From: SLFT01 sp964493075
Lineage (GTDB): Bacteria; Hydrogenedentota; Hydrogenedentia; Hydrogenedentales; CAITNO01
Length of the DNA: 11,745 nt
Reading direction: 5' to 3'
Assembly (NCBI GenBank): GCA_964493075.1
Contig: CAZBNU010000119.1
Location: 1-11,745, forward strand
Translations under genes and position numbers: made by a program
In this document: one piece after another, positions 8,301 through 11,745 of the stretch
Layout of the letters: each line of letters begins with the position of its first letter
How positions within the stretch are numbered: the stretch's first letter is position 1
Notes under the pieces: model-generated
Databases searched by the model: none
Seen by the model: only the letters and a program-made list of their open reading frames with translations
What the model was told of the DNA's origin: nothing

Positions 8301-11300
8301 ACCTGAATAGCGCCATACTCCCACGGACGGTCGCCGGACAGGCGCATCGCCGTTCCATCGTCTATCTTGGCGTCCTTGGTGTACCTGCTGGATACCACGA
8401 AGAGAGGCGCTGCCATATCCATGTCGCCCACGTTCGCATACTCCAGCCATAGTGTGTAGACACGCCCGTTCCGGAACTGGGACGGGGCTTCCAGGAAGGC
8501 CTCCAGCACAGGACCCACGGCATTGGTGCCGTCCTGTATGTCAAATGCCGCTGTCAGCATTTGCTCCGATGCATCCGGCCATATTGCAACCACATTCGCG
8601 GTCTCAACAGGCAGGCCGGAAAGGTCGCAGGTGAAAGTCATCTGCGTTGCCTTTTGTGATAACACCGTGCCAGAACGCAGCACTGCACCACCTGCGGAAC
8701 GCAGTTCCACTGCCATACCCGGAACAAAACCAGCGCCATAAAGGTTCGCTGTGATCGCGCCGGCATTCAGGGCACTTGAAGGGGATATGTCAGACAAATA
8801 CTTATCAACCGCCATGCACTCAAGGGTATATGCACCGGAAAGGAATTTGTTCCATTCGGCATAATACAGACTGAAGAACAAGGTGCCCGAAACAGGGCCC
8901 GGAATGATAATGTCGTAGGCCGTGCCATTGGCCACAGGACGGGCAACCCAGTCAGCATTGGCAAGCACAGGCTGGACATTTGCCTTGGCGATAAAACGCC
9001 ACTCACCAATGGCGTTATCAGGAGTTAGGCGAACCACCACGTTGTCTACCAGGTTCGTGCCCAAACTCAGCCGATAGTCCACATACGTGAAGTTGGGCGC
9101 ATCGCCGGTCACCGTTTCGCCGAGACCAATCGGGATGGCATCGCGGGTTGCAATAGCACGCAATCCCGTCTGCCAGACCAGCGTATTGCCATTTATATGG
9201 CTGGTGGCCACTTTCGATCCATCCGGTGAAAATGCTGCGGACAACACACTTGAATTGTCCGGATGCTGCAACGTCATGACGACGAGATTGCGTGTGGCAT
9301 GCCAGATTATGGTGCTGCCGTCAGCGCCTGCGCTCAACACATAGTTGCTGTCAGGGGAGAAGGCAACGGCATTCACCGCCTGTCCATTATGACCGTTGAA
9401 TTCGAGGACTTTACTTTCCGTGCGGGTATCCCATATCTGGATCGCGCCATTTGTGCTACCCGTGACAACACGCCGTGCATCAGGTGAAAACGCCGCAACG
9501 GTGACGCCGCTGACGCCGGTATTAAATGTTGCCAGCAGGTCGCCGGTCTTGCCATCCCATACACGCGCCCGGCCATCACCGTTGCCGGTTACCAGCCTGG
9601 AACCGTCCAGGAAGTATTCTGACGAGATAACGGCCGCTTCATGGCCGCCGAAGTATACCGCCTGCAATCCTGTATTCAGATCCCAAGCCACCCCTTCGCC
9701 ATTATTGTACCCGGCAAAGACCTGGTCGCCATCGGGCGAGAAGGCCACCGTGTTGATGCCGGCGCCTGTGGTCTGCACCATGTAGGAAAGCTGCTCGCCC
9801 AGGGTGCTGTCCCACAGCCGCACTGAATTATCCAGGCTACCGGTAGCCACTTCAAGGCCGTCCGGCGAGAATACCGCACGGCGCACCGAACTGGTGTGCC
9901 CCACATAACGACGCAATTCCGTGCCGTTTGACACATTCCAGCGGCGGGATACGCGGTCATCACCGGAAGTAAGCAACTGGGTACCATCCGAATTGAACAC
10001 TACGGAACGCACAGGGCCTACGTGAGCATTTATGGTACGCAGCACACTGCCTTCGCCTGTTATGGTAAAGTCACGTCCGAGCGCCATTTCTTCTTCGTCA
10101 GGCCACACCACAAAAATCTCCACGTCGCCGGGTGGCAGGCCCGCCAAATCCAGCATGATTGTCATGTTTGAACTGGTGCCCGAAGAGGGATAGAATACAC
10201 CTATCACGTTACCTTCAGCATCACGTAATTCAACGCGCACATCCTGGGTAAATCCAATACCCGAAATGGTTACCGCTACAGACTGGTTGTTGCCGCCTGT
10301 GTACGTAGTCGCACTGTGAACATAGCGGTTCACCATCTGTGCGGTCGCACGCGCCTCCGGCAACACCGTATCACCACCGATAGGTGGTGTGTAATCAGCA
10401 CACACGTAATAGTTGCCTGCAGCAGGAATCGCCTCAAACCAGATGTACGCATCTGTCGAGGTTTTGCCGGTATCCGTCCAGCGTTGGATGTTGCCGGGCA
10501 TGTTCCCGCCAAAGCGACCCATAAAGTTCCAGTCGCCATCACCGGAACGGCCTTCCACCGTGAAAAGCAAGCCTTCACCGGAAGCAGCCATTTCGGGTGT
10601 TACCACAAACCTGAAAATCGGAATTTGGTCATCCGTCACCACCTGGGTTCTGGCAACATCCTCGGTCAATTCCGTCGGCTCCAAGGGCAACAGGCGCACG
10701 GTGCCAGCCTGGCCGCCGTTAGCGCCACCAGCGGCGTCCAACACACCAGTGAACGAATTGTTGTTGTAGTAAATGGCAATGCGGCCACCGCCACCGCCCT
10801 GCGGACCTGCACCACCACGGGCGGTTATGGAACCTGTGCCAATAATCGTATCAGCAAGGATATAGATACTGCCGCCGGAACCACCGCCGCTGTTACTGCT
10901 TGCCGCACCACCGTCAGCAGACAAAGCACCGTTCACCACGAGGGTCTCGGCAACATTAAACGCCAGTGCCCCGCCGCCATAACCGCCAGACGGACCGCCG
11001 CCGCCGCTGCCTGCGTGTTTGGGCAGCAACACCTGCCCATAGGTAAACCCGGCAGCCATGCTTTGGGTGATTGCGCCCACACCGCCATAACTGCCGCCGT
11101 TGCCGTAACTGCCGCTGGTAGACCCCGCACCCGGCCCTTCACCGCGAGCTTCACCCTTGCCATTAGCAGAAATAATGGAGTCGGAGTCAATGGTCAGATT
11201 CTGCATATCCAGTGTCAGATCACCGTAGTAGGAGAAACTGCCTGTCGTCACAAAATCAGTCACATCCAGGGATGCCTTCGGCGCAAGCGTCAACACCGTG

Positions 11301-11745
11301 GTCGTTGTTGCCTTGATATCCGGATCACCAATGGTAAATACATCCGTGACAAGGGCAACATCACCACTCACAGTAACCGTTGCTGATGTTATTGTTATCT
11401 GATCTGCCGTAATATCATTATCAATGTAAATCGTGCAAGGCAGCGTCGGATGGAAATTAACCGTGTCGTTACCATCAAAAATAACGTCGGCAAAGGCAAG
11501 CGGGCCGTCTTCCGCTTCGAAACGCCAGGCATGACCAGCAGTGAAATTCACATTCGCCGGATCGCTGATATCAAAAATACCCGCCGTTCCGGGCTGTCCA
11601 GCACGACCAGTAGTGCCGGTACGCACATCAATGGTGCCCGTGAAATTATTCTGGCTGCAATAAATGACAATGCGCCCGCCGCCGCCTGCACCGCCGGACG
11701 TATTGCCGGAACTACCGCCCATGGCACGAATAAGGCCGCTGCCTG
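2378..11745 (-). CDS. Giant modular secreted surface protein with two beta-propellers and DUF5011 repeats (5' partial)
   Basis: One open frame of 3121 complete codons runs from the right edge to the TAG at 2378-2380. The first in-window ATG (11720-11722) is not the start: the frame is open upstream of it, and the residues around it (GSGLIRAMGG) match the internal repeat segment GTGSITARGG, so the true start and signal peptide lie outside. Residue numbers in this annotation count that Met as 1. The order is Gly-rich region (1-347), sandwich+IPT, WD40 propeller (560-854), sandwich+IPT, helical segment, carboxypeptidase-regulatory-like domain, split second propeller (1377-2047), acidic/Pro-Arg linker, DUF7619-like domain (2142-2426), DUF5011/Big_5 array (2435-2946), acidic repeat, EF-hand pair and C-terminal sorting tail. 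No catalytic motif was recognised. Export and surface anchoring are inferred from the domains and the tail; adhesion or a structural role is plausible but unproven. No symbol is justified. Confidence 0.96.
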   Translation of the reverse strand, partial: GSGLIRAMGGSSGNTSGGAGGGGRIVIYCSQNNFTGTIDVRTGTTGRAGQPGTAGIFDISDPANVNFTAGHAWRFEAEDGPLAFADVIFDGNDTVNFHPTLPCTIYIDNDITADQITITSATVTVSGDVALVTDVFTIGDPDIKATTTTVLTLAPKASLDVTDFVTTGSFSYYGDLTLDMQNLTIDSDSIISANGKGEARGEGPGAGSTSGSYGNGGSYGGVGAITQSMAAGFTYGQVLLPKHAGSGGGGPSGGYGGGALAFNVAETLVVNGALSADGGAASSNSGGGSGGSIYILADTIIGTGSITARGGAGPQGGGGGRIAIYYNNNSFTGVLDAAGGANGGQAGTVRLLPLEPTELTEDVARTQVVTDDQIPIFRFVVTPEMAASGEGLLFTVEGRSGDGDWNFMGRFGGNMPGNIQRWTDTGKTSTDAYIWFEAIPAAGNYYVCADYTPPIGGDTVLPEARATAQMVNRYVHSATTYTGGNNQSVAVTISGIGFTQDVRVELRDAEGNVIGVFYPSSGTSSNMTIMLDLAGLPPGDVEIFVVWPDEEEMALGRDFTITGEGSVLRTINAHVGPVRSVVFNSDGTQLLTSGDDRVSRRWNVSNGTELRRYVGHTSSVRRAVFSPDGLEVATGSLDNSVRLWDSTLGEQLSYMVQTTGAGINTVAFSPDGDQVFAGYNNGEGVAWDLNTGLQAVYFGGHEAAVISSEYFLDGSRLVTGNGDGRARVWDGKTGDLLATFNTGVSGVTVAAFSPDARRVVTGSTNGAIQIWDTRTESKVLEFNGHNGQAVNAVAFSPDSNYVLSAGADGSTIIWHATRNLVVMTLQHPDNSSVLSAAFSPDGSKVATSHINGNTLVWQTGLRAIATRDAIPIGLGETVTGDAPNFTYVDYRLSLGTNLVDNVVVRLTPDNAIGEWRFIAKANVQPVLANADWVARPVANGTAYDIIIPGPVSGTLFFSLYYAEWNKFLSGAYTLECMAVDKYLSDISPSSALNAGAITANLYGAGFVPGMAVELRSAGGAVLRSGTVLSQKATQMTFTCDLSGLPVETANVVAIWPDASEQMLTAAFDIQDGTNAVGPVLEAFLEAPSQFRNGRVYTLWLEYANVGDMDMAAPLFVVSSRYTKDAKIDDGTAMRLSGDRPWEYGAIQVLGVSPVGNPSVLAPGVRNRIPIYFLTSNRDIFFALGSLSDENCNVALYWDDFETEMRPDDVSDSVWATLWPLLKDELGDTWCEYLDALRRYADILGLRGQDAYDMDALMELISATVYEAPVAAITGALFNENTGAPIEGVNIRAQIDGPDIPDEGEWDPATGAAYGAEVIYETVTGPGGAFIFDGIVDGTYSFYAEGHYFASPTEVVVQNQQDVLNLALFAQPIVAADEAPIVEPLTPGTDPVLATNGAGDVYMVWHYGQNLWWAKWEGGAWSEADVLANAGGSDIDLAWSDNLFGSEGLVAAWQSALDAGVAEKAGIEWAYARPNGTSLSWTTPVALTGNTYLDYAPAILVGADGTPVLVWLAYDPANREDDTDLYYSSLPESKAGAVWIPIPEEEPKGILPLTTINKACISHTFRQFKSLPSWIPVIGGRYGWELGGELCGEDTCDYAMRSGGITIGVSFSDSVEGSGNATVGAFWAPHPTMPEPCSYVFDYAYARLGASISKTFSLPTIPIVIAGIPVGSVDIAPTIGGEINGRLRWRTLTVLPSGGDVTISVTAGATGTASLAAGAAQGEATATGTVEFLYEIGSGQLSAQGYCITLEGRGELLWCIEKDFEKSWGTNCGKQMLLVPYATDADQPIVTITKDAVKSLGMYEKDDVQILESINSTKRRKAGDAQVHYGSAVGNLVLPDGIASNLLSEDAPVLVDVAGTTMMLALQEAREAGELGAKIVESAYVSGAWTVPVTVTDEDFNTDLAAVVDSNGAVVTAWSSASSDGLDFDTSSVTEIEDASRIADIVFAVKDSGAWSATQAIAVVSGFDSKPALAAGNGGEVVAVWLNHDDDDGYSLLMSIWNGTTWSAPATLDTGLLMEAPSIVWNGTAYMVAWSKDDSGDIDAANDWNVRYITGTSGELASASIGFLDAILPEKETDKFVGVDKDWSGIFPSDMPEECCEEGEGEGEEEGEGEGNRPPRPPRPPRPPMPTEEDLDRQFETTTQVIRPRDPNEKIALSGFGDEGIIEAGKWLDYIVYFENHDLDSCVQGYVVDEEGLPLEGRLVQTNAGTDAITAEDGFFCLPAPRTDSVVVYVDGWQAVPVEPRLDDFCGSVDGCVEVTIVVSDETAIDKRMGGIDKLEAFPAQEVFITDELDENMDLSTLQVLEFGWGGNVHAVPEDTANYIGEEMIDDWREGNDSVWLLRLESAFDPLSSSVVFAFRTLDPVTENLPDDINAGFLPPEDDTGRGRGFVHFRVRSKAGLADDVLIRNEASIVFDLEEAIVTYPPTLNTIGTHECYPDMTSPEITLIGSDPVTVECGSAYTDAGATAYDNCDFTITENIVTVNPVNTSITGAYIVTYNVTDGAGNVAVEMTRTVDVADTKLPVITLLGDAEVTVECGEAYEDAGATAADDCDGDLTAAINVGGDVLNTGVAGVYVIAYNVTDLAGNAAVEVTRTVNVVDSTAPEITLLGDNPATAECGGEYEDAGATATDVCEGDLTDAVEVSGEVDTAIPGAYTLSYDVADASLNAAAQVTRTVNVVDSTAPVITLAGTTEVTVELGNDYVDEGATATDSCAGDLTEDIVVGGDVVDVNVMDMYTITYDVADAAGNQAEQVTRRVYVVDTEKPYLMEVWVNNDMAGRTVKVRFSKEMGNGVLTPANYTLSGSGQGTLADNPDAVELSTDEDLPFTYLLTWNGGEMFNGGDIEITVDAGIEDAVGNTLDVPWMRADEGGAYGVPPVVILIGEASVSVDCDGIYTDAGATATDDVDGDVTASIVTGGDIVDTTVPGAYVITYNVSDAAGNAAEEVLRTVTVEDNCPEEGEPEEGEGEPTEGEPNEGEPTEGEPTEGEPTEGEPTEGEPTEGEPTEGEPTEGEMSIEDLAATLLEQLENADANGDGQLGFGEASSAVPELQQTQFDAIDTDGDGQLSREELVAASGGEPEGGCCARCNKSKSPAETIKHFMGDWLLLGLSLMLLLAWSTYRRQ
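2381..2509 (-). other. C-terminal sorting/anchor signal: GGCCxxC, TM helix, Arg tail (gene 1)
   Basis: The last 43 residues (3072-3114) read GGCCARC, a Lys/Ser/Pro spacer, a hydrophobic helix (about 3091-3108, DWLLLGLSLMLLLAW) and a short basic end (STYRRQ). This is the three-part layout of bacterial sorting tails such as the MYXO-CTERM/GC_trans_RRR type (Cys motif, TM, Arg cluster). I cannot assign it to a named model; processing or lipidation at the Cys is inference. Confidence 0.7.
2540..2659 (-). other. EF-hand pair, probable calcium binding (gene 1)
   Basis: Residues 3022-3033 (DANGDGQLGFGE) and 3050-3061 (DTDGDGQLSREE) are two canonical 12-residue calcium loops, each with acidic or Asn ligands at 1, 3 and 5, Gly at 6 and Glu at 12. 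Helical sequence lies before, between and after them. The spacing fits a paired EF-hand. The pair lies just before the Cys cluster and membrane segment. Confidence 0.88.
2711..2845 (-). repeat. Nine tandem 15-base units encoding Pro-Thr-Glu-Gly-Glu (gene 1)
   Basis: On the plus strand the unit is ttcgccttcggtcgg, with a few changes (ttcacc, ccctcg), one of which gives Asn in place of Thr (2816-2830). A less regular acidic stretch extends it to 2884, giving residues 2947-3004. The encoded peptide is a likely extended acidic spacer between the Ig array and the EF-hand pair. Near-identical units make it prone to copy-number change. Confidence 0.95.
2885..4420 (-). repeat. Array of five DUF5011-like Ig modules with one Big_5-like domain (gene 1)
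   Basis: Module boundaries, in protein order, are 4181-4420, 3938-4180, 3698-3937, 3455-3697 and, after a Big_5-like domain at 3122-3454, 2885-3121. Each module has 79-81 residues: P-(E/V)-I-T-L-x-G, V-x-C-G-x2-Y-x-D-x-G-A-T-A, D-x-C-x-G-D-L-T, then PGxYxxxYxVxDxAxNxA and RTVxVxD. Big_5/SbsA-like features are VKVRFSKEMGNGVLTPANYT and GIEDAVGNTL. Modules 1-3 keep both consensus Cys; module 4 lacks the first and module 5 lacks the second. Repeats of this kind act as rigid stalks. Confidence 0.88.
4445..5299 (-). other. DUF7619-like domain with a nested insertion (gene 1)
   Basis: Residues 2142-2426 carry the hallmarks of this domain: DPNEKI at the start, then LDYIVYFEN, PAQEVFITDELDENMDLSTL, a GWGG motif, WLLRLESAFDPLSS, RTLDPVTENLPDDINAGFLP, GFVHFRVRSK, NEASIVFD and a closing NTI. 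The usual direct join between YFEN and PAQEV is broken here by about 94 residues that form another domain. The family is a non-catalytic beta-sandwich common in long secreted proteins. Confidence 0.75.
4910..5191 (-). other. Carboxypeptidase-regulatory-like domain nested in the DUF7619-like domain (gene 1)
   Basis: Residues 2178-2271 start CVQGYVVDEEGLPLEGRLVQ and continue AEDGFFCLPAPRTDSVVVYV, the strand-turn pattern of carboxypeptidase-regulatory-like sandwiches. The four Cys (at CVQG, FFCL, DDFC and DGCV) could form two disulfides. The insert ends just before EAFPAQEVFITD, where the host domain resumes. Confidence 0.65.
5357..5452 (-). repeat. Acidic Gly-Glu block joined to a Pro-Pro-Arg block (gene 1 linker)
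   Basis: Residues 2091-2122 begin with Cys-Cys, run through a Glu/Gly stretch (EEGEGEGEEEGEGEG) and switch at once to repeated Pro-Pro-Arg (RPPRPPRPPRPP). At DNA level the second half is a 9-base tandem of cgg/acg type at about 5363-5398. The block separates the second propeller from the DUF7619-like domain and is probably an extended linker. Confidence 0.8.
5582..6199 (-). other. Second beta-propeller, blades 4-7 (gene 1)
   Basis: Residues 1842-2047 resume the blade pattern four times: YVSGAWTVPVTVTD, VKDSGAWSATQAIAVVSG, WNGTTWSAPATLDTG and a last, less regular blade ending NVRYITG. Inner strands read DLAAVVDSNGAVVTAW, ALAAGNGGEVVAVW and SIVWNGTAYMVAW. With the three blades before the insert this gives seven. 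Confidence 0.6.
6200..7117 (-). other. Insertion of about 306 residues within the second propeller, Cys-containing and beta-rich (gene 1)
   Basis: Residues 1536-1841 interrupt the propeller between blades 3 and 4. They contain seven Cys (first at 1552), GGRYGWELGGELCGEDTCDY, alternating amphipathic strands (SKTFSLPTIPIVIAGIPVGS), a Gly/Ala/Thr-rich strand region and a charged tail. I do not recognise a family. The even spread of strands suggests a separate beta-domain, and the Cys suit disulfides in an extracellular setting; both are inference. Confidence 0.5.
7118..7594 (-). other. Second beta-propeller, blades 1-3 (gene 1)
   Basis: Residues 1377-1535 hold three repeats of a pattern P-x-L-x5-G-x2-x-V-x-V-W ... 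L-x-Y/W ... W-S/T-x-P/A. Examples are DPVLATNGAGDVYMVWHYG with WEGGAWSEADVL, SLSWTTPVALTG, and APAILVGADGTPVLVWLAYD. This resembles BNR/sialidase-like or FlgD-type blade repeats rather than WD40. Four more blades follow after an insertion, for a total of seven. Confidence 0.6.
7640..7939 (-). other. Carboxypeptidase-regulatory-like beta-sandwich (gene 1, first copy)
   Basis: Residues 1262-1361 show the family pattern: an opening ITGALFNENTGAPIEGVNIR, a middle GPGGAFIFDGIVDGTYSFYA and a closing run of strands. Domains of this type (also called prealbumin- or CNA-B-like) are non-catalytic spacers in surface proteins. A second, differently placed copy is nested at 4910-5191. Confidence 0.75.
7940..8527 (-). 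other. CARDB/NEW3-like strand region and helical W..L..L.GDTW segment (gene 1)
   Basis: Residues about 1069-1190 form a strand-rich region of the 'gain of N, apart from others' type (LWLEYANVGDMDMAAPLFVV), resembling CARDB/NEW3-type sandwiches. Residues about 1200-1250 switch to helix with the pattern W-x3-L-x-P-L-L-x3-L-G-D-T-W-x2-Y-x2-A-L (first Trp is 1207). A similar short helical segment before carboxypeptidase-regulatory-like domains is familiar to me from other very large repeat proteins, but I cannot name its family. Role unknown; possibly a spacer or packing element. Confidence 0.4.
8528..9160 (-). other. Beta-sandwich plus IPT/TIG-like domain, second pair (gene 1)
   Basis: Residues 855-972 are a sandwich-like region resembling the one before the propeller (a GEWRFIAKANVQPVL strand set, then SGTLFFSLYYAEWNKF and GAYTLECMAV). 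Residues 973-1065 are IPT-like (ANLYGAGFVPGMAVELRSAG ... CDLSGLP ... VVAIWPD). The parallel with 348-556 (GxGF..V.VELR; DL.GLP; V.WPD) supports duplication of the pair around the WD40 domain. Confidence 0.5.
9161..10045 (-). other. Seven-blade WD40 beta-propeller (gene 1)
   Basis: Residues 560-854 hold seven consecutive WD40 repeats of about 42 residues, enough to close a propeller. The inner strands carry the F(S/N)(P/S)D(G/A) signature (for example AVFSPDG, VAFSPDG, AAFSPDA), with a degenerate FLDG in blade 4. Repeat ends read RRWN, RLWD, VAWD, RVWD, QIWD, IIWH and LVWQ. His dipeptides before the inner strand are clear in blades 2, 4 and 6 (GH) and altered in 1, 3, 5 and 7. WD40 propellers are binding platforms with no catalysis of their own; the ligand cannot be deduced. 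Confidence 0.93.
10055..10681 (-). other. Beta-sandwich plus IPT/TIG-like domain, first pair (gene 1)
   Basis: Residues 348-462 look like a beta-sandwich (segments such as LLFTVEGRSGDGDWNFMGRF and a Tyr-rich end, GNYYVCADYTPP). Residues 463-556 look IPT/TIG-like: VAVTISGIGFTQDVRVELRD, then a D-L-x-G-L-P-P-G turn and a VVWPD strand. The same sandwich+IPT order recurs after the WD40 propeller, so this is one half of a duplicated pair. The family assignment rests on motif shape and is tentative. Confidence 0.5.
10682..11745 (-). repeat. Glycine-rich N-terminal region with two copies of a GGGGRI.IY...FTG module (gene 1)
   Basis: Visible residues before 1 through 347 are Gly-rich and contain a module twice. 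The first copy (window edge to Asp54) reads GSGLIRAMGG ... GGGGRIVIYCSQNNFTG; the second (295-347) reads GTGSITARGG ... GGGGGRIAIYYNNNSFTG ... AGTVRL. Between them lies a beta-rich stretch followed by a Gly/Ser-dense stretch (about 184-294). Alternating short hydrophobic strands and Gly turns look like a beta-solenoid of the kind found in bacterial surface proteins; that fold is inferred. The first copy is cut by the window edge, and more copies may lie upstream. Confidence 0.7.

Noticed and set aside
7058..8452. Plus-strand open frame of 464 codons
   Set aside because: It lies wholly inside gene 1, opposite the helical, carboxypeptidase-like and propeller regions, whose minus-strand translation is clearly conserved. 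The plus-strand product has no recognisable domain and is rich in His, Arg and Cys, as expected of an antisense shadow.
10316..11386. Plus-strand open frame of 356 codons
   Set aside because: It is antisense to the Gly-rich region and first IPT-like domain. Its Ala/Thr-rich make-up is the complement of Gly codons; no domain or ribosome binding site was seen.
2378..11745. A defence, toxin or polymorphic effector system
   Set aside because: No nuclease, deaminase, pore-forming, RHS/YD-repeat or immunity gene is visible; the domains seen are binding and stalk modules.

Overview
The window holds two very large secreted-protein genes, both on the minus strand and both cut by a window edge, separated by a 230-base gap. 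No RNA gene, mobile element, CRISPR array or metabolic gene is visible. The organism is a bacterium that makes giant modular surface proteins. Glu-Gly-Glu-Pro spacers, tandem DUF5011-type Ig-like modules, a PASTA domain and a Cys-cluster/TM/Arg tail together recall environmental lineages such as Hydrogenedentota, Lentisphaerota or other PVC-like groups. That placement is an impression, not a demonstration.

Gene 1 (right edge down to 2378, minus) shows 3121 codons and continues upstream out of the window; the ATG at 11720-11722 is internal. In protein order it carries: a Gly-rich repeat region; a beta-sandwich plus IPT-like pair; a complete seven-blade WD40 propeller; a second sandwich plus IPT-like pair; a short helical W-rich segment; a carboxypeptidase-regulatory-like domain; a second seven-blade propeller split 3+4 by an insert of about 306 residues; an acidic Gly-Glu block followed by a Pro-Pro-Arg block; a DUF7619-like domain with another carboxypeptidase-regulatory-like domain nested in it; four DUF5011-like modules, an SbsA/Big_5-like domain and a fifth DUF5011-like module; nine Pro-Thr-Glu-Gly-Glu units; an EF-hand pair; and a Cys-cluster, TM, Arg-tail sorting signal.

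The gap (2148-2377) holds a perfect 10-bp hairpin just after the gene 1 stop and a weak leader for gene 2. Gene 2 (2147 down to the left edge, minus) encodes a signal peptide, one PASTA domain, an unrecognised mainly helical region of about 300 residues, three DUF5011-like modules and the start of a Glu-Gly-Glu-Pro-Ser repeat that runs off the window.

The two proteins share the DUF5011 module and the same kind of 15-base acidic stalk repeat. The simplest reading is two members of one surface or secreted protein family, probably handled by the same export and anchoring route. The biological role of either protein cannot be read from the sequence. The most notable features are architectural: two different seven-blade propellers in one presumably extracellular chain, two domain-in-domain insertions, and complementary loss of the DUF5011 cysteines in modules 4 and 5.
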